Of a stretch of DNA of 64,000 bases, positions 16,320-24,896 are shown one piece after another. The notes below the pieces were generated by a model that was given only the letters and a program-made list of their open reading frames with translations, did not search any database and was not told where the DNA came from. Numbering within the stretch: position 1 is the first letter of the stretch; each line of letters begins with the position of its first letter. The DNA lies in NCBI RefSeq assembly GCF_004209775.1, contig NZ_CP035914.1:1426001-1490000 (forward strand), in the 5' to 3' direction. Made by a program: the position numbers and the translations under genes. The DNA is from Synechococcus sp. WH 8101. Lineage in GTDB: Bacteria > Cyanobacteriota > Cyanobacteriia > PCC-6307 > Cyanobiaceae.

Positions 16320-16868
16320 TTGAACAACCCATGTCGCATCTGGGCTGACCGCGTCACGGTGATGCGGGCGATCGCGGGGCTGCCCTTGATTCTCTGCCTG
16401 GTGACCGGCCAGGAAGGCATCGCCTGGCTCCTGCTCCTGCTCGGTGGTGCGAGCGACGCCCTCGACGGCTGGCTGGCCCGACGGGCGGGCGCCGGCAGCA
16501 GCTGGGGCGCACGCCTGGATCCCCTGGCCGACAAGCTGCTGATCCTGGCCCCCCTGCTCGCGCTCACGGCCCGGCAAACCTTGCCCGCCTGGGCGGTGTG
16601 GCTGCTGCTGGCCAGGGAAATGCTGATCTCCGGCTGGCGACGGGACGCCCAGGATGGAGCCCCCGCCTCAAGCGGGGGAAAAGCAAAGACGCTGCTGCAG
16701 TTCCTCAGTCTCTTGCTGCTGCTCTGGCCCGAGTCCTGGGGGGTCGCCGGCCTGGTGGATGGGCTGCGGCGCCTGGGCTGGTGGCTGTTCTGGCCCTCCC
16801 TTGCCCTGGCGCTGCAATCAGCCCTGCTGTATCTCAGGCCGCGCCGATCAGGGTCTGATCAGCGCTGA
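16320..16868 (+). CDS. CDP-alcohol phosphatidyltransferase
   Basis: Integral membrane enzyme of 182 residues. The catalytic signature D-x2-D-G-x2-A-R-x8-G-x3-D-x3-D is visible in SDALDGWLARRAG through GARLDPLADK (about residues 45-72). Four to six hydrophobic segments fit the family. It should transfer a phosphatidyl group from CDP-diacylglycerol to an alcohol; glycerol-3-phosphate (PgsA) is the most likely acceptor, but inositol- or cardiolipin-type members look similar. The TTG start at 16320 keeps the ADRVTVMRAIAGLPL segment that the family needs; GTG 16359 or ATG 16362 would cut it. Its last 35 bp overlap the convergent epimerase gene. Confidence 0.85.
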   Translation: MNNPCRIWADRVTVMRAIAGLPLILCLVTGQEGIAWLLLLLGGASDALDGWLARRAGAGSSWGARLDPLADKLLILAPLLALTARQTLPAWAVWLLLAREMLISGWRRDAQDGAPASSGGKAKTLLQFLSLLLLLWPESWGVAGLVDGLRRLGWWLFWPSLALALQSALLYLRPRRSGSDQR

Positions 16869-17757
16869 GGTCCGGGGCCGGACCCGGATCGCGATGGAAG
16901 TCGCGGACATAACTGTCGTGGAAGGCGGACGCCGCATCGAAGCGGGGGCTCCAGGCCAGTTCACGTTCCACCCGGGTGATATCGGTGAGGAAATGGCTGA
17001 TGCGCAGCGGGAAGGCCTTGCGCGCCTTGGGATCGAGGCCACTCGGATCGAAAAAGCGCACATCGACACTCTGCGGCTCCTTGCCGGCCGCAAGAGCCGC
17101 TGCCGCCACCAACCCATTGAAGGTGATGCCACGACGGGAGGAACAGTTGTAGATCCGATTGGTGGCGGCATCGACAGCCAGCGACCGCACCATGGCCTCG
17201 GCCAGATCCTCCACATGGCCCACCTGGGTGATCGTGGTGCCATCGCCGGGAACCGGCACCGGCAGGTCATGGTGGATGCGCGCGAAGAACCAGCGCTCAA
17301 TCGGGTTGTAATTGCCAGGCCCCACGATGTAAGTGGGGCGGAAGCTGGTGAAAGGAATGCCCTCCGCCTGCAGCCAGGCCTCGGTGTGGGCCTTGCCGAC
17401 ATGGCGACTCGCCGGATCCAGAGCGCTGTCTTCATCGAGAGGCCACTGCTCCGAGGCGGCGTACACACCGGCTGAGCTCACGTAAAGAAAGCGATGGCTG
17501 GGACTGCCTGTGTGGTCGAGCACAAGGCGACTGTCGTCCAGCGTGCGACCGGAGCTGTCGATGATCACCTCAAAGCGCCGGCCCTGGAGTTGCTGCAGAT
17601 CAGAGGCCTTGGTGCGATCACCACAGCAATGCTCCACCCCATCCGGCACCCCCTGACGCCCGCGGGTGAACAGGGTGAGGGCATGGCCCTGCGCCAGCAG
17701 AGCTGCCACCAGGGGCCTGCCGACGAAGCGGGTTCCCCCCATCACGAGGATGTTCAC
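16834..17757 (-). CDS. NAD-dependent epimerase/dehydratase, CSP41-like
   Basis: Short-chain dehydrogenase-like protein of 307 residues. The N-terminal dinucleotide-binding motif reads MGGTRFVGRPL instead of GxxGxxG, as in the chloroplast CSP41 family. Other matches are DSSGRTLDDSRLVL, FLYVSSAGVYA, and FRPTYIVGPGNYNPIERWFF. In plants CSP41a/b bind RNA and ribosomes in plastids; cyanobacterial homologues have been linked to transcription or ribosome function, so it may not be a sugar epimerase. The canonical catalytic YxxxK is replaced by a KAHTEAW segment. It is divergent from the FUSC pair, with an 11-bp perfect inverted repeat in the 101-bp gap. Confidence 0.85.
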   Translation of the reverse strand: MNILVMGGTRFVGRPLVAALLAQGHALTLFTRGRQGVPDGVEHCCGDRTKASDLQQLQGRRFEVIIDSSGRTLDDSRLVLDHTGSPSHRFLYVSSAGVYAASEQWPLDEDSALDPASRHVGKAHTEAWLQAEGIPFTSFRPTYIVGPGNYNPIERWFFARIHHDLPVPVPGDGTTITQVGHVEDLAEAMVRSLAVDAATNRIYNCSSRRGITFNGLVAAAALAAGKEPQSVDVRFFDPSGLDPKARKAFPLRISHFLTDITRVERELAWSPRFDAASAFHDSYVRDFHRDPGPAPDLSADQTLIGAA

Positions 17758-17794
17758 AACTCATGCAGCGGTTGAGGCGCCATTGAAGCGCGTG

Positions 17795-17824
17795 CGGCGT
17801 TGCTGCTGAAAGCCAGCAACGCCG
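17795..17824. repeat. perfect inverted repeat, 11-bp arms with 8-base loop
   Basis: CGGCGTTGCTG (17795-17805), loop CTGAAAGC, and CAGCAACGCCG (17814-17824). It lies in the divergent gap between the CSP41-like gene and the FUSC pair. No T-run follows on either strand, so an operator or a leader RNA hairpin is more likely than a terminator. Confidence 0.7.
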
Positions 17825-17858
17825 GCAAGATGCCTGCGGTCTAGGCACCGAGGCTGCG

Positions 17859-18848
17859 ATGAACGATCTGGCAAGAGCGTCCCTGAAGACCCTCGTGGCC
17901 AGTGGGTTGGGCATCGCGGTGATGGAGTGGGCCAATCGCGGGCCGTACCTCTCACTCACATTGATCACAACCGTGTTGTTCATCAGCGAAAACGACACAG
18001 CCCCTGTGCGCCGGAGCGTGATCGCTGTCGAAGGTGCCGCGATCGGTGTGGTGGTGGGGATGGCGTGCCACAGCTTCGCGAGCAACTGGCTCACCCTGAG
18101 CATCGCCCTGCTGATCACCCATTGCCTCGTCACCCAACTGCGGTTGGAAGCGGGCCGGGGGATGGCCTACCTGGGTTGCTGGTCCATGAGTCTGTTCTGG
18201 CAAGCCGACACCCGCTTTCACTGGGCCATGTTGATCAACCTGGTCGTGGCCGCGGCCGTGGGCATCGTGATGGCCCATCTGGCCACACTCGCCTTCTTTC
18301 CTCGCCTGCGTCGCGATCGTGCCCAGGCTCTGGATCAACTGATCAGCCAAGCTCTGGAACAACGCACTGAGCAGGTACGGCACTGGCTCCTCAACGGTGG
18401 CGAGCGACCTACCGCCGACCGCCTTGATGCCATTCAGACGGCGATCCTCCAGCTCACCCAGCTGGTGCAAACAGCGCCAGCACAGGATCACCGCAGACGA
18501 CGGCTGCGTTCCCGATGGCGCCAGAACGGCCTGCTCTGGCAACAATGCCTGCGTCATTGGACCCTCTTGGAGCAGCAGCTGCTGCACGGTGAGCCACTGG
18601 CGGCGCAACCCTTGCTGATCAGCCTCGAACAGCTCCAGGATCTGGTCGACTCGCTGCGCCTGGGCCAGTGGAGCGAAAGCCTGCGCCGCGGCGAGCGGCT
18701 CAACGCCACTCTGCAGAGCCAGAGAACTTCGGAGACGACGGAGGGCAACACCGCCCTCAGCACCCTCACTAGCCGAGCCCAACTGCAGGTGGTGCTCAAC
18801 CTGCTCACCAGCCGAGCCCAGCTCGGAGCGTCCCTCACCAAAGCCTGA
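17859..18848 (+). CDS. FUSC-family membrane protein, first of pair
   Basis: Protein of 329 residues. An N-terminal membrane domain of five or six segments spans about residues 10-150 (LTLITTVLFISENDTAPVRR is typical of the FUSC/aromatic-acid exporter core). It is followed by a long cytoplasmic helical region rich in Arg, Gln and Leu. The C-terminus repeats the segment LTSRAQL twice (about residues 304 and 317), a small internal duplication. Related proteins (AaeB, YccS, plant ALMT) export aromatic acids or anions. It is only 3 bp before a second FUSC gene, so the two probably form a heteromeric transporter. Confidence 0.75.
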   Translation: MNDLARASLKTLVASGLGIAVMEWANRGPYLSLTLITTVLFISENDTAPVRRSVIAVEGAAIGVVVGMACHSFASNWLTLSIALLITHCLVTQLRLEAGRGMAYLGCWSMSLFWQADTRFHWAMLINLVVAAAVGIVMAHLATLAFFPRLRRDRAQALDQLISQALEQRTEQVRHWLLNGGERPTADRLDAIQTAILQLTQLVQTAPAQDHRRRRLRSRWRQNGLLWQQCLRHWTLLEQQLLHGEPLAAQPLLISLEQLQDLVDSLRLGQWSESLRRGERLNATLQSQRTSETTEGNTALSTLTSRAQLQVVLNLLTSRAQLGASLTKA

Positions 18849-18851
18849 GGG

Positions 18852-19985
18852 ATGGCAGCACCGCAATCCCATCGCATTGCCCTGCGTCTCATCGTTGTGG
18901 TGGGTCTTCTGCAGGGCCTGGCCCAGATCAGCGGACTGGCCTTTGGCTATTACGCCTCGTTGGCCTGCCTCAGTGTGATGAGTGGCACCTACGGCAACAC
19001 CCTGGAATTGGGCCGCCAACGGGTCATCGGCACGGTGCTGGGCGGGGTGATCCTCTTCTTTGCCTTTAAGGGGTTCGTGGGAATTCCCCTGGCGTTGGCG
19101 TTGCCTCTGGCCTTGCTGCTGGCCCGCCTTGTGGCCGGGGCGTTCGGGCTCACCGTGGGCTATACCGTGTGTTGCTTCGTGGTGGCCATCGGCTGGCTGA
19201 AACACGAAAACGTCTACGACAGCTGGATCAGCCTGCGCATTTTCTGGACCTCTCTGGGGGTGATCGTGAGCCTCCTGGCCCTGCGACTGATCTGGCCCTC
19301 ACGGGCCCGGATGGAGCAACGCCTCGGCCTGCTCAAGCTGTTGGTGGACCTGGCCAGCACCCTGGAGGCCCACATCCAACGGGAGCAGCAGATCCTGCTC
19401 TGCGACGAGGAACAGACGCACAGCACGCTCGTGCGCCACGACAGAAAGGAGTTGCAAGAGCGACTGGACGGCCACCGCCAGACCCTGCTGCAACTGCGCA
19501 GCAGCCGGCCCGCCGCCATGCGGGAACTCGGTGCCAGAGCCGCCGATCACCCGGTCGCCAGGATGTGGGTGCTGCTCGATGGAGCCGCCTTCACCCTGAT
19601 CCTGGCGATGGCGGAACTGAGTCGGTTGCCGGTGATCCCCATGGGATTGTCGGCGCTGCAGGCAGCGGCGGAGGAACGTCGGCAGCGGGCCGAGGCGATC
19701 GTGGCCCGACTGAGGCTTTGGGAATCCAGCCTCGGCAGATCCATGGTGCTACCGCCTGCTCCGGCCGACACCTGGAGCCTCCGTGGCCTATCAGCGCCCC
19801 ATCGTCAAAACCTGGAGCAGGCATTCCAGACCCTCACGGAACAGGAACGGAGCGGACTGGCCAGCCGCCTGTTCCAGATCGATCGGATCGACCAGATGCT
19901 GCGGGAGGTGGAGGTGAGCTGGGGCCAGATCATCCAACCTCGCCAGGCCCCCTTGATCGAGTCGATCGGCGCCCCTGACCGATGA
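18852..19985 (+). CDS. FUSC-family membrane protein, second of pair
   Basis: Protein of 377 residues built like the preceding one: an N-terminal membrane domain (about 1-155, with GYYASLACLSVMSGTYGNTLELGRQR cut here into its recognisable parts SVMSGTYGNTLE and GRQRVIGTVLGG) and a long cytoplasmic helical part. The GRQRxxGTxxGG motif is characteristic of FUSC-like transporters. Together with the upstream gene it would give the two membrane halves found fused in larger family members. The substrate is unknown; aromatic or organic acids are the usual guess. hisA begins 36 bp downstream. Confidence 0.78.
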   Translation: MAAPQSHRIALRLIVVVGLLQGLAQISGLAFGYYASLACLSVMSGTYGNTLELGRQRVIGTVLGGVILFFAFKGFVGIPLALALPLALLLARLVAGAFGLTVGYTVCCFVVAIGWLKHENVYDSWISLRIFWTSLGVIVSLLALRLIWPSRARMEQRLGLLKLLVDLASTLEAHIQREQQILLCDEEQTHSTLVRHDRKELQERLDGHRQTLLQLRSSRPAAMRELGARAADHPVARMWVLLDGAAFTLILAMAELSRLPVIPMGLSALQAAAEERRQRAEAIVARLRLWESSLGRSMVLPPAPADTWSLRGLSAPHRQNLEQAFQTLTEQERSGLASRLFQIDRIDQMLREVEVSWGQIIQPRQAPLIESIGAPDR

Positions 19986-20021
19986 AAGCCGAGGATGGAC
20001 GGCTGCAGAGTGCTGGCTGTC

Positions 20022-20789
20022 ATGGAGATCATTCCCGCCATCGACCTCCTGGGTGGGGCCTGTGTGCGCCTGCACCAGGGGGATTACAACCAGGTGACTC
20101 GGTTCAGCGATGATCCGGTCGCACAGGCGATGAGCTGGCAGAACCAGGGAGCCCGCCGTCTCCATCTGGTGGACCTGGATGGCGCCAAAAGCGGCGAGCC
20201 CGTGAACGACAGCGCCGTGCGCGCGATCACGGCCGCTCTCTCCATCCCCGTGCAACTCGGTGGTGGCGTCCGCACCATTGAACGCGCCGAAGCGTTGCTG
20301 GCCTGCGGCCTTGACCGGGTGATTCTGGGCACCGCAGCGCTGGAGAACCCCGAGCTGGTGAAGACGCTGGCGTCACGCCATCCCGGCCGGATCGTGGTGG
20401 GCATCGATGCGCGCGATGGAAAGGTGGCGACGCGCGGCTGGTTGGAGACCAGCAACACGGAGGCCACGGGGCTGGCTGCAGCGCTGAGCAGCACCGGCAT
20501 CGCCGCAATCATCAGCACCGACATCGCCACCGACGGCACCCTGCAGGGCCCGAATCTGGCGGCGCTCCGGTCCATGGCCGCAGCGAGTGCGGTGCCGGTG
20601 ATCGCCTCCGGCGGCGTGGGCTGCATGGCCGATCTGCTGGCCCTGCTGGCCCTCGAACCCATGGGCATCTGCGGTGTGGTCGTGGGTCGGGCGCTCTATG
20701 ACGGTCGCATCGACCTGGCAGAGGCAATCAAAGCCCTGGCCACGGAGCGGTTGCAGGACCCGCCGACAGGAACGGTGCGCAGCTGTTGA
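20022..20789 (+). CDS. hisA: phosphoribosyl-formimino-AICAR ribotide isomerase
   Basis: TIM-barrel enzyme of 255 residues catalysing the Amadori isomerisation of ProFAR to PRFAR, the fourth step of histidine synthesis. The start MEIIPAIDLLGG has the catalytic Asp8, and the second half has STDIATDGTLQGPN with the second catalytic Asp (DGT). Two phosphate-binding segments are seen: QLGGGVRT and IASGGVG. Length is normal (about 245-260). The ATG at 20022 gives the conserved N-terminus; the open frame further upstream is not needed. No other his gene is nearby, as is common in cyanobacteria. Confidence 0.96.
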   Translation: MEIIPAIDLLGGACVRLHQGDYNQVTRFSDDPVAQAMSWQNQGARRLHLVDLDGAKSGEPVNDSAVRAITAALSIPVQLGGGVRTIERAEALLACGLDRVILGTAALENPELVKTLASRHPGRIVVGIDARDGKVATRGWLETSNTEATGLAAALSSTGIAAIISTDIATDGTLQGPNLAALRSMAAASAVPVIASGGVGCMADLLALLALEPMGICGVVVGRALYDGRIDLAEAIKALATERLQDPPTGTVRSC

Positions 20790-20847
20790 TCGGCGGAAAG
20801 CATGCGCTTGCCTTGCGCTTTAAGGTGAAGTCATTCCTGATTCGCCT

Positions 20848-21312
20848 GTGAGCGGAGCGTCTGCCTCCATCGACCCGCAAGGGAAGCGCGCCATCGAAGG
20901 CGGCGTGCAGATCGCCTTTGAGCGTTGCCGGGAACTTGGGATGCGTCTGAGTCGGCAACGACGCATGGTGCTCGATCTGCTCTGGAGTGAGGCCAGCCAT
21001 CTCAGCGCCCGAGACATTTTTGAAAAGCTCAATGCCCGCGGACGCCACATCGGCCACACGTCCGTGTACCAAAACCTCGAAGCGCTGCAGAGCGCCGGTG
21101 TGATCGAGTGTCTCGATCGGGCTAACGGCCGTCTCTACGGCTACCGCAGCGATCCCCACAGCCATCTGACCTGTCTGGATTCCGGCCAGATCGAGGATCT
21201 GGACATCGAACTTCCCGAAGACCTACTGCGTTCGATTGAAGAGCGCACCGGCTATCGCATCGAGTCGTACACCCTGCAATTGAACGGCCGTCCTGTGGCT
21301 GAACCCGACTGA
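20848..21312 (+). CDS. Fur-family transcriptional regulator lacking the Cys4 zinc site
   Basis: Protein of 154 residues. The winged-helix domain is about 22-100 (LSRQRRMVLDLLW, HLSARDIFEKL, HTSVYQNLEALQSAGVIE). The dimer and metal region starts at DPHSHLTC (His104, His106). The usual CxxC pairs of the structural zinc site are absent: the canonical CxxCG reads CLDSGQ here. This resembles the PerR- or Fur-like group of cyanobacteria rather than Zur. It should bind DNA as a metal-dependent repressor controlling metal or peroxide-response genes. GTG 20848 is the best start. The target genes are not evident from this window. Confidence 0.85.
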   Translation: MSGASASIDPQGKRAIEGGVQIAFERCRELGMRLSRQRRMVLDLLWSEASHLSARDIFEKLNARGRHIGHTSVYQNLEALQSAGVIECLDRANGRLYGYRSDPHSHLTCLDSGQIEDLDIELPEDLLRSIEERTGYRIESYTLQLNGRPVAEPD

Positions 21313-21388
21313 TCCACCGTTGCACTCTGGAGCGGAAGCGCTGCCCTCGTTACGTTGTCGGCAACCATGAGCCTCCGGGGATGCCGTT

Positions 21389-23050
21389 GTGAGCAGCGCG
21401 AACACCGAACTCCTCCTGCTCGCCCCTGAACTGCTCGGCGAATCCCTGGCCCTCCAGCTCAGCCAGCGCTTCTCCGATCTTGAGATCAGGCTCAAGGCCG
21501 AGGCTCTCAGTGGATGTCCCTGCCTGGTGATCTGGTCGATCGAGCCAGCAAGCACCCTCGACACCATCCGCCGGGAGCTTCGCCATCTGCAGGAGCGTTG
21601 GCAGCCCGCCGCTCTGCTGCTGCTGCTTCCGGCCCATCTGCAGCTGAGCTCAAGCGATCTGCTGACCCTGGATTGCCCCGGTCTGTTGCAGGACCCGGAT
21701 GTGCAGACCCTGGCGGAGGCGATCACCACCCTTCGCGGAGGGGGACGGGTGGTGCGACTACGGCAGGAGCGCGCGGCGGCTGAAGCCACGACGCCCGACT
21801 CGACCATGGGGCTGGGGCAATGGCTGCTGGTGAGCGGTCTGCAACAAATCAGCCAAGATCTTCAGGTGATCGAAGCGCTGCTGACTCCCCCGCCGGAGCA
21901 CCTGCTGCTGCGCCTTTTGCTGGAGGGCCGTCAGCGGGAACTGCGCAGTGCCCGTGATCTTTTGCTCTGGCTCTGGGGGCCCCTGGAGGTGGGCCTGGCC
22001 GATGCCGTGCCGCTTCGCCGCTCTAGCGATCGGCCTGCCCACTCCCGTGATGAAGCGACGGAGGACACCATGGCGATCACCCTGCGTGAGCGCCACGCCA
22101 CCGCGGTGTGGGCCGCCATTCAGGAGCGGCTCAATGGCGCCGTGAGCGCGGGGCTGGGCAACGCCACCGGCAGCCTGCTGGCGATCGAAGGGCTCCATCC
22201 GGAACGGCGTCGAGACCTGCTGCTGGCACTTCTCCAGCAACTCGACCGGGTGATGGCACGACTGCGAAGCGAGGGCAACCTCGAGGGAACCCTGCAGGAC
22301 AACTGGCATGCCCTGCAACCGGAACTGCGACGCCAGGCCCTGCAGGCCATGGCTGGCAGCTACGTGCGACTGCCCCAGGGCGAGAGTCTCCAGCCCGTGG
22401 CCGCCTCCCTCCTCGCCCAGGCTGATTTCGATCAGGGGGATGACGAGCTACCCGATCCCCGCCGCATGCTTGAACCTCTCCTGCTCGACCAGCCGGTGCT
22501 GGTGGACGGCCAGCTGTTGCCAGCGGATCATCCCCGGGCCCTGCTGCAGCTGGAGACCCTGGTGAGCAACTGGCTGGTGCGCACCGCCGAACTGATCAGC
22601 GCCGAACTGATCAGCGCCTGCAGCGCCTGGCCGGAACTGCGTCGCTACCTGCTCGATCAGCGCCTGATCTCCACCCGGGAGCTCGAGCGACTGCGCAACC
22701 AACTCAACAATCAAAACCGCTGGCAAGACTGGATTCAGCGACCGATTCGCCTCTACGAAAGCCGTCGGTTGCTGTATCGGCTCAAGGCCGGTCGCATCGA
22801 ACCGCTGTTGCTCACCGAGCCCCGCGATGTTGAGTTGCAACAACTCGGTTGGTGGCAACAACAGGTGGCTCTGGTGCTCGAAGCCCGTGATGCCCTGGCC
22901 CCGCAGATTCAGGCCTTGGTGCGCACGATCGGAGATCTGATGGTCGTGGTGCTGACTCAGGTGGTGGGACGGGCCATCGGACTGATCGGTCGGGGCATCG
23001 CCCAGGGCATGGGACGGAGCCTGAGCAGCCGGCCAGCCGGCCGTGGCTGA
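21389..23050 (+). CDS. DUF3685 domain protein
   Basis: Cyanobacterium-specific protein of 553 residues from GTG 21389. The first 125 residues resemble a degenerate receiver-like domain (LLLLAPELLGESLAL, LVIWSIEPAS). The rest is a long helical DUF3685 region ending with a hydrophobic C-terminus (LMVVVLTQVVGRAIGLIGRG), possibly membrane-associated. A 15-bp tandem duplication at 22586-22615 gives AELIS twice. A plant homologue is reported to act in thylakoid or NDH-related biology, but I am not certain of it. Function is unknown. The PSI-factor-like gene starts 37 bp downstream. Confidence 0.75.
   Translation: MSSANTELLLLAPELLGESLALQLSQRFSDLEIRLKAEALSGCPCLVIWSIEPASTLDTIRRELRHLQERWQPAALLLLLPAHLQLSSSDLLTLDCPGLLQDPDVQTLAEAITTLRGGGRVVRLRQERAAAEATTPDSTMGLGQWLLVSGLQQISQDLQVIEALLTPPPEHLLLRLLLEGRQRELRSARDLLLWLWGPLEVGLADAVPLRRSSDRPAHSRDEATEDTMAITLRERHATAVWAAIQERLNGAVSAGLGNATGSLLAIEGLHPERRRDLLLALLQQLDRVMARLRSEGNLEGTLQDNWHALQPELRRQALQAMAGSYVRLPQGESLQPVAASLLAQADFDQGDDELPDPRRMLEPLLLDQPVLVDGQLLPADHPRALLQLETLVSNWLVRTAELISAELISACSAWPELRRYLLDQRLISTRELERLRNQLNNQNRWQDWIQRPIRLYESRRLLYRLKAGRIEPLLLTEPRDVELQQLGWWQQQVALVLEARDALAPQIQALVRTIGDLMVVVLTQVVGRAIGLIGRGIAQGMGRSLSSRPAGRG
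22586..22615 (+). repeat. 15-bp direct tandem repeat inside the DUF3685 gene
   Basis: GCCGAACTGATCAGC occurs twice in a row, encoding AELIS-AELIS without a frameshift. It looks like a recent in-frame slippage duplication. Confidence 0.8.
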
Positions 23051-23087
23051 GCCGGAGCGTCAGAATGCCGCCTGCTCCGGAGATCGG

Positions 23088-23624
23088 ATGGCCCGCCTGC
23101 TGCAAGCGCTGCTTAGTGTCTGTCTCGCCTTTCTGCTGATCGTGCCGCCAGCCCAAGCGGGCCGCGACGACGACGCTTACGACGGCAACATCTTTGCCCT
23201 CTATGCCGGCAACGGCTCCCTGGTGCCACCCGCCACCAGCCTCGACGACGCCCTGGCCGCGGGTCGCACGAGTGTGCTCGTCTTCTATCTCGATGACAGC
23301 CGCACGAGCAAAGCCTTTGCCCCCTCCGTCTCCGAACTGCAACGGCTCTGGACCCGAAACATCGATCTGATGCCCCTCACCACCGACGCCCTTCAGGATC
23401 GCGTCGATCAGGGCCCGACCGACCCGGCCCATTACTGGGGCGGACACATCCCGCAAGTGGTGGTCATCGATGGTGCGGGCTCCGTGCTCCTCGACGCCAC
23501 GGGGCAGGTGCCCCTCGACCGGATCAACGCGGCCATCAGCAAGGCGACGGGATTGCCGGCCCCGGAAGGGAGCAGCACCAGCCTCAGTTTCAATGAGCTG
23601 AACACCGAGATCCAGACCCGCTGA
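23088..23624 (+). CDS. thioredoxin-fold thylakoid membrane PSI accumulation factor
   Basis: Exported protein of 178 residues with a signal or anchor peptide (about 1-24, LLIVPPAQA). The following GRDDDAYDGNIFALYAGNGSLVPP block, seen here as DGNIFALYAGNGS, is diagnostic of the cyanobacterial family annotated as thylakoid membrane photosystem I accumulation factor. The thioredoxin-like core keeps VLVFYLDDSRTSKAFA but has no CxxC, so it is not redox-active by the usual chemistry. IPQVVVIDGAG provides the cis-Pro. It likely acts in the thylakoid lumen during PSI biogenesis. ATG 23088 is chosen because it places the signal peptide at the N-terminus. Confidence 0.8.
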   Translation: MARLLQALLSVCLAFLLIVPPAQAGRDDDAYDGNIFALYAGNGSLVPPATSLDDALAAGRTSVLVFYLDDSRTSKAFAPSVSELQRLWTRNIDLMPLTTDALQDRVDQGPTDPAHYWGGHIPQVVVIDGAGSVLLDATGQVPLDRINAAISKATGLPAPEGSSTSLSFNELNTEIQTR

Positions 23625-23700
23625 CTGTCAGGGGCCTGATCGGTCCAGCGAAAGCGCTTACGCTGCGCGGCTGAACATTCGGTCGGATGACCGCTGGGGC

Positions 23701-24867
23701 ATGGCCGCGTTGATGCTGGTTCTTCTGATCCTCGGGCTGGCGGTGGCCTGGCTCGAAGCACGGCATCGCCTTCGCCCCGCTTCGCCACTCCGCCTCACCC
23801 CCCTCGACTGGCAGGTCCAGGCAATCGATCAGGGCCTCCTGATCAGCGGCTGGCTTGACATCCACAACCCCCATCCCCGCATGGAGGTGATGGTGCCCGA
23901 GCTCACGATCCAGCCTGTGCTGCTCGGTCAGCAGGACCTCAGCGACCTGCAAACCCAGACCCGGGTCACCCCCCATCACCCCGATGAGGACGCCCGACCC
24001 GATGGGTACTGGGCCGCTTACATCGTCAAGGGACGCAAAACCACTCGGGTTGAGGTGGAGATCCGGATCAGCGACCCCGCCGCGTCGTCCCTGGCGGGGC
24101 GCGTCGACACGCTCTGGGCCGAGGTGCAGTGGGTGAACTATGGCCCCTTCGGACGCCTGCAACGCCGCCAGGGCGTGGTGGTGCCCGTGCGCCGCCCAGA
24201 GGTGCTGGAGCCGGATCAGGTCGTGTTCCGCAAGGGCGAGGGTTGCACCGTGCTGCCCATCCGAACCCATCTGCTCGGCCCACTCGATGACACGATCGAG
24301 GTGCTGCGGACCTACGCCGGCCACCTGGTGCAACCGGGTGATGTTCTCACCATCGGAGAAACCCCGGTGGCCGTGATCCAGGGTCGCTACCAGCACCCCT
24401 CGATGGTGGAACCCGGCTGGCTGGCCCGCCTGCTCTGCCGCGTGTTTCATCCCACCAGCAGCCTCGCCACCGCTTGCGGGTTGCAGACCCTGATCGACCA
24501 GGTGGGGCCGACCCGGGTGTTGGTGGCCTGGGGTCTGGGCCTGGCCCTGAAGCTGGTGGGAAGCCCGGGCGGTTTCTATCGACTCGCCGGCGACCAGGCC
24601 CGGCTGATCGACGACATCACCGGCACGACGCCGCCCTACGACCAAACCATCGTGCTCGGGCCTGAGGCACCGGAGGCGCTGTGCCAGGCGGCGGCATCAG
24701 CTCTCGGGGTGGATGTTGCGATCGTGGATGTCAATGACCTGGGCCGCGTCAAAGTGCTCGCCTCGAACCAACACTGCGATCACACCTTGCTGCATCGCGC
24801 CCTGCGTCCGAACCCGGCAGGCAACGCCAATGAACGCACTCCCCTCGTGCTTGTGCGCCCGGCCTGA
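23701..24867 (+). CDS. F420-0:gamma-glutamyl ligase-like (CofE family) protein
   Basis: Protein of 388 residues with an N-terminal membrane anchor (about 1-17). A beta-rich region of about 150 residues precedes the CofE-like domain: VLPIRTHLLGPLDD, YAGHLVQPGDVLTIGETPVAVIQGR, and the C-terminal VAIVDVNDLGRVKVLA with DHTLLHRAL. Canonical CofE adds glutamate to coenzyme F420, but picocyanobacteria are not known for the complete F420 pathway, so the acceptor may differ. The N-terminal extension and anchor also set it apart from standard CofE of about 250 residues. The next gene starts 29 bp later. Confidence 0.8.
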   Translation: MAALMLVLLILGLAVAWLEARHRLRPASPLRLTPLDWQVQAIDQGLLISGWLDIHNPHPRMEVMVPELTIQPVLLGQQDLSDLQTQTRVTPHHPDEDARPDGYWAAYIVKGRKTTRVEVEIRISDPAASSLAGRVDTLWAEVQWVNYGPFGRLQRRQGVVVPVRRPEVLEPDQVVFRKGEGCTVLPIRTHLLGPLDDTIEVLRTYAGHLVQPGDVLTIGETPVAVIQGRYQHPSMVEPGWLARLLCRVFHPTSSLATACGLQTLIDQVGPTRVLVAWGLGLALKLVGSPGGFYRLAGDQARLIDDITGTTPPYDQTIVLGPEAPEALCQAAASALGVDVAIVDVNDLGRVKVLASNQHCDHTLLHRALRPNPAGNANERTPLVLVRPA

Positions 24868-24896
24868 CAACGCGGCATCTCGCCACGGGAGATACA

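Noticed and set aside
17952-19205. 417-codon minus-strand frame opposite the FUSC pair
   Set aside because: His/Gln/Gly-rich antisense product with no motifs; the plus-strand proteins have family features.
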